Source: CAHJXG01 sp964235485 (GTDB lineage Bacteria; Pseudomonadota; Alphaproteobacteria; Acetobacterales; Acetobacteraceae). From it: a stretch of 64,000 bases of DNA. The notes beneath the pieces are model-generated. The model had not been told where the DNA came from. It was given only the letters and a program-made list of their open reading frames with translations, and did not search any database. Positions 17,019 through 25,550 of the stretch are shown here, in pieces. Position 1 is the stretch's first letter. Each line of letters opens with the position of its first letter. The translations under genes and the position numbers were made by a program. The stretch is taken from positions 17,251 through 81,250 of the forward strand of contig CAXSAZ010000016.1 in NCBI GenBank assembly GCA_964235485.1, in the 5' to 3' direction.

Positions 17019-17036
17019 GGCGGTGGGTCCTGGGCT

Positions 17037-17471
17037 CTGTGACCGAAGTTTGTCAGGTGTGGGTTGATGAGGGGTGCTGCGAGGTGAGCAAAGCCGAGAA
17101 AGCTGCGACATGTCTTGTCACGCCGCAGCGCGAGGTGGGCATGATCTTTCAAGCGGCAGAAGGCGTTCTCGATCAGATGGCGTTTGGCGCGTAGGCGCTG
17201 GACCACAAGCCCAACCCGGCAGGCAGATCGCGCCATGGCGCGCCAGTCCGGCCAACCCAGAGTGCTGCATGGACGAAACGGCGCAGGGCCGGTTCATCGT
17301 TCTTCCACACCCCTGGCAACGCTTGTATGCAGAACAACAGCGATGCCCATGTGGCGTCGTCCAGGCCAAGCCTGGCCATGGCCATGCCCTCCGAAAGCCC
17401 GACACGTCCAGAGCGGCACGGCCAGCAGCCCAGCCAACGTCAATGCAGTCAGAGCCAAAGTTCAGCCACAA
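17037..17471 (-). mobile_element. internally deleted IS5-type (IS427-like) element with transposase remnants
   Basis: Imperfect terminal inverted repeats, 12 of 16 matching (CTGTGACCGAAGTTTG at 17037-17052; complement of CAAAGTTCAGCCACAA at 17456-17471), bound about 435 bp. On the minus strand the N-terminal transposase part (LGLDDATWASLL, WVGRTGAPWRDLPAGLG; about 17180-17385) is followed in another frame by the C-terminal part (AKRHLIENAFCRLKDHAHLA, FLGFAHLAA; about 17060-17190). The DDE core between them is missing, so it is non-autonomous. It begins 3 bp after the stop of the tartrate-dehydrogenase-like gene. No clear target duplication seen. Confidence 0.75.
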
Positions 17472-17474
17472 ACC

Positions 17475-18551
17475 TTAGTCGTTGGCCCGCCGCAAGGCGT
17501 CGCACACGGCCTCCGTGACCTGCTTCGTCGTGGCCTTGCCGCCGAGGTCCGGCGTGTGCAGCGAGGGGTCGGCGGTCACGCGCTCCACGGCGCGCATCAG
17601 CCGCTCCGCCGCCGGCGTCTCGCCCAGGTGCTCCAGCATCATCGCCGCGGTCCAGAAGGTGGCGACCGGGTTGGCGACGCCCTTGCCGGTGATGTCGAAG
17701 GCCGAGCCGTGGATCGGCTCGAACATGGACGGCGCGTCGCGCTCCGGGTTCAGGTTGGCGGTCGGCGCGATGCCGACCGAGCCGGCCAGCGCCGCCGCCA
17801 GGTCGGACAGGATGTCCGCGTGCAGGTTGGTGGCGACAATGGTGTCCAGCGTCTGCGGCTTCATGACCATGCGCATAGTCATGGCGTCCACCAGCATCTT
17901 GTCCCAGGCCACGTCCGGGAACTCCTGCGCCACCTCGGCCGCGATCTCGTCCCACATCACCATGGCGTGGCGCTGCGCGTTGCTCTTGGTCACCACCGTC
18001 AGCAGCTTGCGCGGCCGGGACTGGGCCAGCTTGAAGGCGTAGCGGATGATGCGCTGCACGCCGGGGCGCGTCATGACGGACACGTCCTGGGCCACCTCGA
18101 TTGGCAGCCCCTTGTGCACCCGGCCGCCCACGCCGGAATACTCGCCTTCCGAGTTCTCCCGCACGATCACCCAGTCCAGCTCCGGGCCGGACACATGGCG
18201 CAGCGGGCTGGTGATGCCCGGCAGGATGCGGGTGGGACGCACGTTGGCATACTGGTCAAGCGGTTGGCAGATCGCCAGGCGCAGGCCCCACAAGGTAACA
18301 TGGTCCGGGATGTCGGGCGCGCCCACCGCGCCGAACAGGATGGCGTCGAACTTGCGGAGCTGGTCGGCGCCGTTTGCCGGCATCATGACGCCGTGCTTGC
18401 GGTAGTAGTCCGAACCCCAATCGAAATCCTGGACATCCAGCGTGAACCCGCCGTCGCGCTCGGCGCAGGCCTTCAGGGCCTCCACGCCGGCCTCGACCAC
18501 CTCGGGTCCAATGCCGTCTCCGCCCATGGCGGCGATCCGGTAAGTGCGCAT
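17475..18551 (-). CDS. ttuC: tartrate dehydrogenase / beta-decarboxylating dehydrogenase
   Basis: 358 residues of the isocitrate/isopropylmalate dehydrogenase superfamily. N-terminal GGDGIGPEVVEAG, substrate-side Arg/Tyr cluster VIVRENSEGEYSGVGGRVH, and NAD-binding GSAFDITGKGVANPVA. Motifs and length match TtuC-type tartrate/D-malate dehydrogenases that use NAD and a divalent metal. AGGAGG lies 6 bases before the ATG. It follows the AraC-type gene by 39 bp on the same strand; the IS remnant abuts its stop, so its terminator region is probably displaced. Confidence 0.85.
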   Translation of the reverse strand: MRTYRIAAMGGDGIGPEVVEAGVEALKACAERDGGFTLDVQDFDWGSDYYRKHGVMMPANGADQLRKFDAILFGAVGAPDIPDHVTLWGLRLAICQPLDQYANVRPTRILPGITSPLRHVSGPELDWVIVRENSEGEYSGVGGRVHKGLPIEVAQDVSVMTRPGVQRIIRYAFKLAQSRPRKLLTVVTKSNAQRHAMVMWDEIAAEVAQEFPDVAWDKMLVDAMTMRMVMKPQTLDTIVATNLHADILSDLAAALAGSVGIAPTANLNPERDAPSMFEPIHGSAFDITGKGVANPVATFWTAAMMLEHLGETPAAERLMRAVERVTADPSLHTPDLGGKATTKQVTEAVCDALRRAND

Positions 18552-18590
18552 GTGTTCCTCCTGGTTGGTGAAAGGTGTTCTGGAGGCCGC

Positions 18591-19589
18591 CTACCCTCGG
18601 CCGAGAATGGGCCTCCATGCCATTGCATCTCCGCCTTCCCAAGACGACGCTGGCCGGACCGGGCCGTATGGTTGTTCCGGGTTCGACCAAACAGGTTGAC
18701 CCGGCTCGCCAGGACACGACCGGAACTTGGCGGCGTCGCGCATCGGGGGGGCGCCGAACAGCCGTCGGTAGTCGCGGCTGAACTGCGAGGCGCTGTCGTA
18801 GCCCACGCCGTGCCCCGCGCTGGCCGCGTCCATCCCGCCCAGGACCAGGCGCCGCGCTTCCTGCAGCCGCAGGCGCTTCTGGTACTGCAAGGGGCTGAGC
18901 GCGGTCACCGCCTTGAAGTGCTGGTGCAAGGAGGACTGGCTCATCCCAGCCGCGCCCGCGACCGCCGCGGCCGAGAACGGCTCCCGGAACGTCTGCTTGA
19001 TCCAGTCGATGGCCCGGCCCACGCGCCGAAGGCTGCTGTCGGCGAACGCGACCTGGCGCAGCCGGGCCGCTTGTCCGGACAAGAGCACGCGGTAAAGCAG
19101 CTCCCGCTCGGCCAGCGGCGCCAGGACCGCCGCCTCGCACGGGGCGTCCAGGAGCCGGACCAAGCGGGTCGCGGCGTCCACAAGTTCCGGCGTGCTGCGG
19201 TTGAGGAACAGGCCGGAGCCGCCGTCGCCCTCATGCCGCCCGTCAAGCCCGGCTTCGCGGAGCAGCGCGCCGAGCATCGCCGGGTCCAGGTCGAGGCGCA
19301 CGCACAAGTAGGGCCTGTCCGGGTCGGCCTCGACCACCTCGCCGACCACGGGCAGGTCCACGGACACGGTGAGGCAATGCTCCGGGCCGTAGTGGAACAC
19401 CTCGCGCCCCAGCATCACCCGCTTGCGGCCCTGGGCCACGAGGCAGAACGCCGGCGCGTGCAGCGCGTGCAATGGCTCGGTCGGGCGGTCGCTGCGGATC
19501 AGCGACAAGCGCGGGATCGCGGTGGCGTGCACGCCGTCCCGCACGACGTGGCGGGCCATATGCCCTGCAAGCGCGCCTGCTGCGTCCAT
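18591..19589 (-). CDS. AraC-family transcriptional regulator
   Basis: About 332 residues: an N-terminal AraC_N cupin-like domain (APAFCLVAQGRKRVMLG around residue 50) and two C-terminal helix-turn-helices at about 215-300 (FSAAAVAGAAGMSQSSLHQH; GYDSASQFSRDYRRLFG). This architecture usually activates a neighbouring short-chain or aldo-keto reductase gene, and an SDR gene is divergent 191 bp away. A long basic-poor C-terminal tail of about 40 residues follows the HTH. ATG 19589 is chosen; the frame is open 25 codons upstream. Confidence 0.88.
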   Translation of the reverse strand: MDAAGALAGHMARHVVRDGVHATAIPRLSLIRSDRPTEPLHALHAPAFCLVAQGRKRVMLGREVFHYGPEHCLTVSVDLPVVGEVVEADPDRPYLCVRLDLDPAMLGALLREAGLDGRHEGDGGSGLFLNRSTPELVDAATRLVRLLDAPCEAAVLAPLAERELLYRVLLSGQAARLRQVAFADSSLRRVGRAIDWIKQTFREPFSAAAVAGAAGMSQSSLHQHFKAVTALSPLQYQKRLRLQEARRLVLGGMDAASAGHGVGYDSASQFSRDYRRLFGAPPMRDAAKFRSCPGEPGQPVWSNPEQPYGPVRPASSWEGGDAMAWRPILGRG

Positions 19590-19780
19590 GGCCACCCCAT
19601 TCCCAATGAAGCTCTGATCGTCCTTGGCGCGCCCAGGCCGCAAGGGCGCGGCGCACGCTCTCATTGTTTGGAGGATCGTGCAAGGATGCCGGAGGAGCGT
19701 GCTACCCCCTTGCGGCCCTGAGACCGCATGGTCCAGCCGGCGCGCAGGAACGATCCTGTGCGCAAAATAAGGACAAGGCC

Positions 19781-20515
19781 ATGGCTGGAGTGGAAGGCAA
19801 GGTGGTCGCCATCACCGGGGCGAGCAGCGGCATCGGCGAAGCGACGGCGAGGGTGCTGGCGGGCTTGGGCGCGCGGGTCGTCATCGGCGCGCGGCGGACG
19901 GGCCGCTTGGAGCGGCTCGCAGGCGAGATCGCGGCGGCGGGCGGCAGCGTGCGCGCCCAGGCGCTGGACGTGACGCGGCGGGCGGAGATGGAGGCCTTTG
20001 TGGCAGTGGCGACGGCCGAGTTCGGCCGCCTCGATGTCATGGTGAACAACGCCGGCGTGATGCCTTTGTCTCCGCTCGACGCGCTCAAAGTCGAGGAATG
20101 GGACCGCATGGTCGATGTCAACATCAAGGGCGTGCTTTACGGCATCGCTGCCGCGCTGCCCGTGATGACGGCGCAAGGGTCGGGGCAGATCATCAACCTG
20201 TCCTCGATTGGCGGCCACCGCGTGTCGCCCACCGCGGCCGTGTATTGCGCGACCAAGTTTGCCGTGGGCGCGATCTCGGACGGGCTGCGGCAGGAAACGG
20301 ACCGCCTCCGCGTCACGGTGATCTCGCCGGGCACCACCATGTCGGAGCTGGCCGACACCATCTCCGACCCGACCGCGCGGGACGCGATGAAGGCGTGGCG
20401 CGCCCTCAGCATCAGCCCGGACGCGGTTGTACAGGCCATCGCTTACGCTATCGGGCAGCCCGAGGACGTGGATGTGAGCGAGATCATCGTGCGCCCAACC
20501 GCAAGCCCCCATTGA
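19781..20515 (+). CDS. short-chain dehydrogenase (YdfG-like, probably NADP-dependent)
   Basis: 244 residues, classical SDR: TGASSGIGEATARVLA at 12-27, NNAGVMPLSPL near 88, catalytic Ser in NLSSIGGHRV and YCATKFAVGAIS. The Arg pair in GARRTGRL suggests NADP. Members of this branch reduce diverse carbonyls. Divergent from the AraC-family gene, which probably regulates it. AAGGACAAGGCC precedes ATG 19781. Confidence 0.9.
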   Translation: MAGVEGKVVAITGASSGIGEATARVLAGLGARVVIGARRTGRLERLAGEIAAAGGSVRAQALDVTRRAEMEAFVAVATAEFGRLDVMVNNAGVMPLSPLDALKVEEWDRMVDVNIKGVLYGIAAALPVMTAQGSGQIINLSSIGGHRVSPTAAVYCATKFAVGAISDGLRQETDRLRVTVISPGTTMSELADTISDPTARDAMKAWRALSISPDAVVQAIAYAIGQPEDVDVSEIIVRPTASPH

Positions 20516-20613
20516 CAGGTCGGCATCGGGCCGGCGGCCAAGACATCTGCCGCGGGTGATCCTTCACGATGCTCGCTCATCAAGTAAAGATGAATCGATG
20601 ATATGTGCCCAAA

Positions 20614-20641
20614 TTGTTCGTCGGCAAGTGCAATATATTTT
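20614..20641 (+). promoter_or_regulatory. possible sigma-70-type promoter for the DUF892 gene
   Basis: TTGTTC and TATTTT separated by 16 bp in an unusually A/T-rich stretch (about 20580-20645) of the 194-bp gap upstream of the DUF892 gene. No other feature seen in that gap. Weak match, position-based inference only. Confidence 0.3.
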
Positions 20642-20709
20642 GAGGGGACCCGCCGAGATCCGCTGAGCGGGCGTGACGTTGCACCCGGGTCAACAAGATG
20701 GAGTGAAGC

Positions 20710-21207
20710 ATGAGTGGCTCAAACGCGGCGATGGATGTGTACCTAACCGGACTTCGCAACCAACATGCCGTCGAAACGCAGGCAATCGGGACCATCCAGA
20801 ACGAGCTGGGCCGGATGGAGCCATACCCCGAGCTGCACGCGAAGATGCAGCAGGACAAGCAGCGGTCCGAAACGCAGGCCGCCCGCCTGGACGACCTGCT
20901 GGCCAAGCACGGCACCAGCAAGTCCGCGGTGAAGGAAGTCGTGACCGGGACCGTCGCCACCGTGGCCGGCTTTGTCCACGCCGGGTCGTCGGACGAGGTG
21001 CTGAAGAACGTCCTCGCGGCGGTCGGCTACAAGGCTTACGAGATTGGCTCCTACAAGGTGCTGCTCACCCTGGCGGATGCGGCCGGCGCGCCAGGGGACA
21101 AGGCGGTGTTGGAGCAGTCGATGAAGGAAGAGCAGGAAATGGGCGACTGGCTCGGCAGCCACCTGCCCAGCTTGGTCCAGGCCTTCCTCAAGCAGAAGGC
21201 AAGCTAA
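20710..21207 (+). CDS. DUF892 (YciE/YciF-type) ferritin-like protein
   Basis: 165 residues, all-helical by composition, with the ferritin-like DUF892 layout: VYLTGLRNQHAVETQAIGTI, LHAKMQQDKQRSETQAARLD, and a C-terminal helix with EQSMKEEQEMGDWLGSHL. YciE/YciF relatives form dimeric ferritin-like bundles and are often induced by stress; the catalytic role is unclear. Stands alone with its own A/T-rich upstream region and a hairpin terminator after the stop. Confidence 0.82.
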   Translation: MSGSNAAMDVYLTGLRNQHAVETQAIGTIQNELGRMEPYPELHAKMQQDKQRSETQAARLDDLLAKHGTSKSAVKEVVTGTVATVAGFVHAGSSDEVLKNVLAAVGYKAYEIGSYKVLLTLADAAGAPGDKAVLEQSMKEEQEMGDWLGSHLPSLVQAFLKQKAS

Positions 21208-21217
21208 AGGGGCCGGG

Positions 21218-21245
21218 CCGCTGGCGCCGCGTCAGGCGCCAGCGG
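21218..21245 (+). terminator. hairpin after the DUF892 gene
   Basis: Perfect 11-bp stem (CCGCTGGCGCC / GGCGCCAGCGG) with a 6-base loop, 10 bp after the stop. No T-run follows, as is common in high-GC genomes. It may serve the convergent FNT gene as well. Confidence 0.65.
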
Positions 21246-21327
21246 GACGCCTCCTTATGGCCCTCGGATGCCAGGCGAGCCAATGGGCACAGTGCGCGGG
21301 GCCAGGGTTGGAGGGTTTTCTCCAGGG

Positions 21328-22140
21328 TCAGGCGGCCACCCGTTTCCGCCCCGTCTTCATGTGGGTGGAGTAAAGCGTCAGGCCGGTGAAGGCCAGACCG
21401 CCGACCAGGTTGCCCAGCACCGTCGGGATTTCGTTCCACACGAGGTAATCCCTGATCGAGAAGTTGCCGCCCATGAGCAGACCCGACGGGAACAGGAACA
21501 TGTTCACGACGGAATGCTCGAAGGTCATGGCGAAGAACACCATGATCGGCATCCACATGGCGATGACCTTGCCGCTGACGGTGGTTGAGATCATGGCGCC
21601 GACCACGCCGGTCGAGACCATCCAGTTGCACAGCATACCCCGGATAAACAGCGTCAACATGCCCGCCGCCCCATACTTCTCGTAGCCGAGCGTACGGGCC
21701 TCGCCGATGCCGGCGATCACGGTGCCCACCTTGTCGGGCGGGGTGGAGAAGCCAAAGGTGAAGACGACCGCCATCATAAAGGCGACCGTCAAGGCGCCCA
21801 GGAAGTTGCCCGCGAAGACCAAGCCCCAGTTGCGCAGGATGCCGCCCGCCGTGACGCCCGGGCGCTTGTCGATCAGCGCAAGGGGGGCCAAGACGAACAC
21901 GCCGGTCAACAGGTCGAAGCCCAGCAGGTAAATCATGCAAAAGCCGACCGGGAACAGGATGGCCCCGATGATCGGGTAGCCGGTCTGCACGGTGACGGTG
22001 ACGGCGAACACGGCGGCCAGCGCCAGCAGGGCGCCCGCCATATAGGCCCGGATCACCGTGTCGCGGGTTGACATGAAGACCTTGGATTCCCCGGCGTCCA
22101 CCATCTTCGTGACGAACTCCGCGGGTAGGAGGTAAGCCAT
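21328..22140 (-). CDS. formate/nitrite transporter family (FNT) channel
   Basis: 270 residues, six hydrophobic segments as in FocA/NirC pentameric channels. Family motifs include GFDLLTGVFVLAPLALID (second signature, near 90) and FEHSVVNMFLFPSGLLMG near 200. A GAGGAT ribosome site precedes ATG 22140. The frame extends 30 codons upstream, but that part is not FNT-like. It moves a small monovalent anion (formate, nitrite or similar); no formate or nitrite enzymes lie beside it. Confidence 0.9.
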   Translation of the reverse strand: MAYLLPAEFVTKMVDAGESKVFMSTRDTVIRAYMAGALLALAAVFAVTVTVQTGYPIIGAILFPVGFCMIYLLGFDLLTGVFVLAPLALIDKRPGVTAGGILRNWGLVFAGNFLGALTVAFMMAVVFTFGFSTPPDKVGTVIAGIGEARTLGYEKYGAAGMLTLFIRGMLCNWMVSTGVVGAMISTTVSGKVIAMWMPIMVFFAMTFEHSVVNMFLFPSGLLMGGNFSIRDYLVWNEIPTVLGNLVGGLAFTGLTLYSTHMKTGRKRVAA

Positions 22141-22332
22141 CGAGAATCCTCTGCTCCAAAACCCGGACAAGCAGCCAGCGCCGCCGGGGCCACGGCCATG
22201 CCGCGCCGCGGCGGCGCGTGACCCGCTCAATTTTTATGGGTCGGATCAGGGCGCAGCAATGAAGCAATCCCCGGTATTTCGCGCTTCCAGCCGGGGAACG
22301 ACCTTTAAAAAGGCATTCCGCGCAGCAATGCC

Positions 22333-22863
22333 TCAGAGCGTGCAGTTGGCGCCGGAGCCAGGACCGCCGGTCCGGACCCAGAACCGGCGCAAACCGCCGC
22401 CACGGCCGAGCACGGGGTCGCTGTCCGGCACCGGCACGGCGGCGATGGCGCGCAAAACCGCCGCGTGCTCGGCAGGGTTGCCCCGGCGGATGTCGCAATC
22501 CGCGCCGCCGGGATACGCGCCGACCACCAGCAGGTCCGCGCTCTGGCCCTCGTTGCAATGCGCGACTCCGGCCGGGATCACGACGACATCCCCGGCCCGC
22601 ACCGTCACCTCCTGGCCGGACGGGCCGCCGAACGCGACCCGCACAACCCCGGCGGCGATGCCGAGCACCTCGTGCGCCGTGCTGTGGAAATGGTGGAAGC
22701 CGAAGATGCCGTTTCGCCAGGCGTTCGACCAGCCATGCGCCGCGAAGGCGCGCTCGAGCGTGGCCGGGTCGGGCGGCAGCGCGCGGCGGTGGACGAGCAG
22801 CGGCAGGGCCGAGTTCGGGAACCGGCCGTCATCCGCGAATCGGTAAACTTCGGGATCACCCAT
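22333..22863 (-). CDS. cupin-domain protein, YjlB-like
   Basis: 176 residues. Cupin motif 1 in FHHFHSTAHEVLGIAAG (near 57) and motif 2 around VVVIPAGVAHCNEG (near 95) provide the His/Glu metal site. Matches the YjlB family of single-domain cupins of unknown function. The N-terminal EVYRFADDGRFPNSALPLLV is also family-like. Divergent from dinB with 128 bp between. No evidence for a specific substrate. Confidence 0.8.
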   Translation of the reverse strand: MGDPEVYRFADDGRFPNSALPLLVHRRALPPDPATLERAFAAHGWSNAWRNGIFGFHHFHSTAHEVLGIAAGVVRVAFGGPSGQEVTVRAGDVVVIPAGVAHCNEGQSADLLVVGAYPGGADCDIRRGNPAEHAAVLRAIAAVPVPDSDPVLGRGGGLRRFWVRTGGPGSGANCTL

Positions 22864-22991
22864 GCCGGCACAACGCCGCACGCCGCCGCCGGATGCGGTG
22901 CGCCCGGCCGGCCCCGCCCTCGAAGCAGGACGCGGCAATTGGTGCCATTTTGTTCTCGCAGATGGCGGGACCTGCTATCCTCCCGGCCAGC

Positions 22992-24089
22992 ATGTCGCCC
23001 GATCCCGACCAGCCCCCCGCCCCGCGCCGGATCATCCACATCGACATGGATGCGTTCTATGCGTCCGTGGAGCAGCGCGACGACCCACGCCTGCGCGGCG
23101 TGCCGTTGGCCGTGGGCGGCTCGCGCGAGCGCGGCGTGGTGGCCGCCGCCAGCTACGAGGCGCGGCGCTTCGGGGTGCATTCGGCCATGCCCTCCGTCAC
23201 CGCCCGGCGGCGCTGCCCCGAGCTGGTGTTCGTCCGGCCGCGCTTCGAGGTTTACCAGGCGGTGTCGCAGGAGGTGCACGCCGTTTTCGCCCGCTACACG
23301 CCCCTGATCCAGCCGTTGTCGCTGGATGAGGCTTATCTCGACGTGACCGCGCCTTTGCTGGACCGCGGCTCGGCCACGGCCATTGCGCAGGAGATCCGCG
23401 CCGCCATCCGGCAAGAAACCGGGCTGACCGCCTCCGCCGGGGTGTCCTACAACAAGCTGCTGGCCAAGCTCGCCTCCGACCACCGCAAGCCTGACGGCTT
23501 GTTCGTCATCACGCCGCGTATGGGGCCGGGCTTCGTGGAAACGCTGCCGGTGGGCAAGTTCCATGGCATCGGCCCGAAGACCGCGGCGCGGATGCAGGCG
23601 CTCGGCATCCATACCGGCCTCGACCTGCGCGGGCAGTCGCGCGCGTTCCTGTTCCAGCACTTCGGCAAGGCGGGCGATGCCCTGTACGGGGTGGCGCGCG
23701 GCGTGGACGACCGGCCGGTGCAGGCCGACCGCGTGCGCAAGTCGGTCGGCGCCGAGACCACCTTTGCGCGCGACCTGCTGCATTGGGACGAGGCGACGCA
23801 GGCGCTCGCCCCGGTGTTCGCCAAGGTTTGGGATGCGTGCCGCCGGGGTGGGCACGCGGGCCGCACCGTGACGGTGAAGGTCAAGTATGCCGACTTCCAG
23901 CAGGTCACCCGCAGCCGGTCCGGCGCCGAGCCGGTTGGAACGCAGGCGGTGTTGGAGCAGGTCAGCCTTGCGCTGCTGCGTCCGCTGTTCCCGCCGCGGC
24001 TCGGGGTGCGCCTGCTCGGGGTCACGGTGTCGGGCCTGGAGGCCGAGATGCGGCCCGGCCCGGCCCAACTGGCGCTCGGGCTGGGGTAG
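22992..24089 (+). CDS. dinB: DNA polymerase IV (Y-family)
   Basis: 365 residues. Catalytic carboxylates in IIHIDMDAFYASVEQRDD (residues about 15-30) and in LSLDEAYLDVT (about 115), and HhH region KFHGIGPKTAARMQALGI near 190, followed by a little-finger domain. It carries out error-prone translesion synthesis. ATG 22992 was chosen since the palm motif starts shortly after. The C-terminus lacks an obvious beta-clamp peptide; the last residues are AQLALGLG. No clear LexA box seen in the upstream gap. Confidence 0.95.
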   Translation: MSPDPDQPPAPRRIIHIDMDAFYASVEQRDDPRLRGVPLAVGGSRERGVVAAASYEARRFGVHSAMPSVTARRRCPELVFVRPRFEVYQAVSQEVHAVFARYTPLIQPLSLDEAYLDVTAPLLDRGSATAIAQEIRAAIRQETGLTASAGVSYNKLLAKLASDHRKPDGLFVITPRMGPGFVETLPVGKFHGIGPKTAARMQALGIHTGLDLRGQSRAFLFQHFGKAGDALYGVARGVDDRPVQADRVRKSVGAETTFARDLLHWDEATQALAPVFAKVWDACRRGGHAGRTVTVKVKYADFQQVTRSRSGAEPVGTQAVLEQVSLALLRPLFPPRLGVRLLGVTVSGLEAEMRPGPAQLALGLG

Positions 24090-24163
24090 CCGGGCCGCGC
24101 CGCTTGTTTTCAAGCCAGCACGAATCGCGTATGGGGCCAAGCCCCGAACCAGAAAGGACGCCC

Positions 24164-24754
24164 ATGGCCCGCAAGCCGAAAGCCCAGCTTCACCCGGACG
24201 TTGCCGCCGCCCTGCCCGTTGCCATCGCCGCCATGGGCGGCACGCCGGCCCCGGCGCGCCCGGGCCGCAAAGCGCGGGCCGACGCCCCCTTGCCCGACCT
24301 GCCAACGCCCGGACGCGACGACACGGGGCTGAACGGCGCCGGGGCCGATGCCACCCCGGCGGAGGCATCGCGCCGCCCGAAGCGGCCCGCCGCGGTTGCC
24401 TCCGCGCTGGAGGGCCACGCCCCGCGGCGCGGGCCGAAGCGCCGCACGCCGCCAGAAGCGCCGGAGCTGGTCGAGGCCAACACGCCGGGTCACGAGGCGG
24501 GGCCGCAGCTTGCGGGCGCTGATGCCGTCCCGGTGGACACGGCTCCGGGCGGCGACACGCAGCCGCCTTTGCCCGGCCTCCATGCGCCGCTTCCCGTGCA
24601 GCCCGCGGCGCATTGGGACCGCGCCACCGACACGGTGCGGTTCGACTGGCCCGCCATCGAGCGGACGGCCGCGGCGAACGGTCCGAACCAGGGCATGGCC
24701 AAACTGCTGGTCGCCGCCCGCGCGGAGGGCGCCCGCTCGCGCTGGCCGTTGTAG
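24164..24754 (+). CDS. uncharacterised Pro/Ala/Arg-rich protein
   Basis: 196 residues, not recognised. A good ribosome site (AAAGGACG) precedes the ATG. The first about 140 residues are low complexity, basic and proline/alanine rich, with dispersed KRP/KR patches, and are probably disordered. The last about 50 look folded (AHWDRATDTVRFDWPAIERT, then GMAKLLVAARAEGARSRW). No signal peptide or membrane segment. Lies 75 bp after dinB on the same strand and could be co-transcribed. A nucleic-acid-binding role is possible from charge alone. Confidence 0.55.
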   Translation: MARKPKAQLHPDVAAALPVAIAAMGGTPAPARPGRKARADAPLPDLPTPGRDDTGLNGAGADATPAEASRRPKRPAAVASALEGHAPRRGPKRRTPPEAPELVEANTPGHEAGPQLAGADAVPVDTAPGGDTQPPLPGLHAPLPVQPAAHWDRATDTVRFDWPAIERTAAANGPNQGMAKLLVAARAEGARSRWPL

Positions 24755-24789
24755 CGGGCCAGGCGGCGGACCCGGCCCACGGCCTGGGC

Positions 24790-24924
24790 TCAAGGCCGGT
24801 GTCCAGCCTGCTCCTCCTCTGCGAGCACGGCATCGAACCGCACATGCGCTTCGCGGATGTTGGGGTAGTTGCCCTCCGCCCAGCGCGCCAGGCCGGCCAG
24901 CGGTTCCTGCTAAAAACGCGACAT
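24790..24924 (-). pseudogene. 45-codon ORF interrupted by TAG at codon 5
   Basis: Six bp after the Mrr-like gene stop, ATG opens MSRF, then TAG, then an uninterrupted 39-codon stretch beginning QEPLAGLARWAEGNYPNIRE and ending EEEQAGHRP. The amino-acid composition looks protein-like rather than shadow-like. Not recognised. Either a small gene broken by one nonsense change, a decayed 3' end of a larger gene, or chance. Confidence 0.3.
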
Positions 24925-24930
24925 TCCGCC

Positions 24931-25371
24931 CTACCGGAACAAACGGTTCGCCCGCGTCAGGTCCTCGGCGGATAGCAGCAGGACGCGGGTGCGCCCGGCC
25001 AAGTCCCGGGCGGCGCGGGTGTAGGTCTGGTTGCTGACCACGGCGGCGTAGGTCGCGCCCATGAACGCCTGCCCGGCCAGCACCTCCTGCACGGCGGCGT
25101 TGCCGACCGGCCTGGAATACAGCTTGCACTGGATGACCACGCTGACCCGCCCCTTGCGCGCCAGCACGTCCACGCCCTGGTCCGCGGTTCCCGCCGTCAG
25201 GTTCGCCCGCCATCCCTGACGGGACAGCACGCCGGCGCAATGCCGCTCAAAGCCGAGCGGCGTCAAAACGCTCGGCACCCGGTCCGCCCGCCTGCGGCGC
25301 AGGCGCTGCACAAGCCGCATCGCCACCGCGATGACGGCCGTAGCCAGCAACAACAGGTGGGCCTCTTGCAT
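24931..25371 (-). CDS. membrane-anchored Mrr-like restriction endonuclease domain protein
   Basis: 146 residues. One N-terminal transmembrane helix (residues about 4-20, HLLLLATAVIAVAMRLVQ) followed by a basic linker, then a PD-(D/E)xK nuclease fold of Mrr type: FERHCAGVLSRQGW, GVDVLARKG and QCKLYSRPVGNAAVQEVL supply the Asp...Q-x-K active site. Such anchored Mrr-like proteins are common in proteobacteria, role unknown; some Mrr enzymes cut methylated DNA. No methyltransferase partner nearby. ATG 25371 chosen because the helix follows directly. Confidence 0.78.
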   Translation of the reverse strand: MQEAHLLLLATAVIAVAMRLVQRLRRRRADRVPSVLTPLGFERHCAGVLSRQGWRANLTAGTADQGVDVLARKGRVSVVIQCKLYSRPVGNAAVQEVLAGQAFMGATYAAVVSNQTYTRAARDLAGRTRVLLLSAEDLTRANRLFR

Positions 25372-25550
25372 CACGGTAGCGCAACGATATGGCATTTGCC
25401 GGTTGCGCGAAACTGTTAACTGCAACTTCGCGCATGATCGGCGAACCGTGTGCCTTTGCGGCCCTGCCGGACGGAGACCGGCTTGGCCGCCTTCCGCGTC
25501 GCGCGTGCGCGCCCCGTGCCTTACAAAGCGGGCATGGAGGGCGCATCTTC

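Noticed and set aside
22864..22991. LexA box upstream of dinB
   Set aside because: GTTCTCG and GGAC elements are present, but no GTTC-N7-GTTC pattern typical for alphaproteobacteria could be found.
24931..25371. Restriction-modification system
   Set aside because: The Mrr-like protein has no methyltransferase or specificity gene nearby and is membrane-anchored, so a classical R-M system is not supported.
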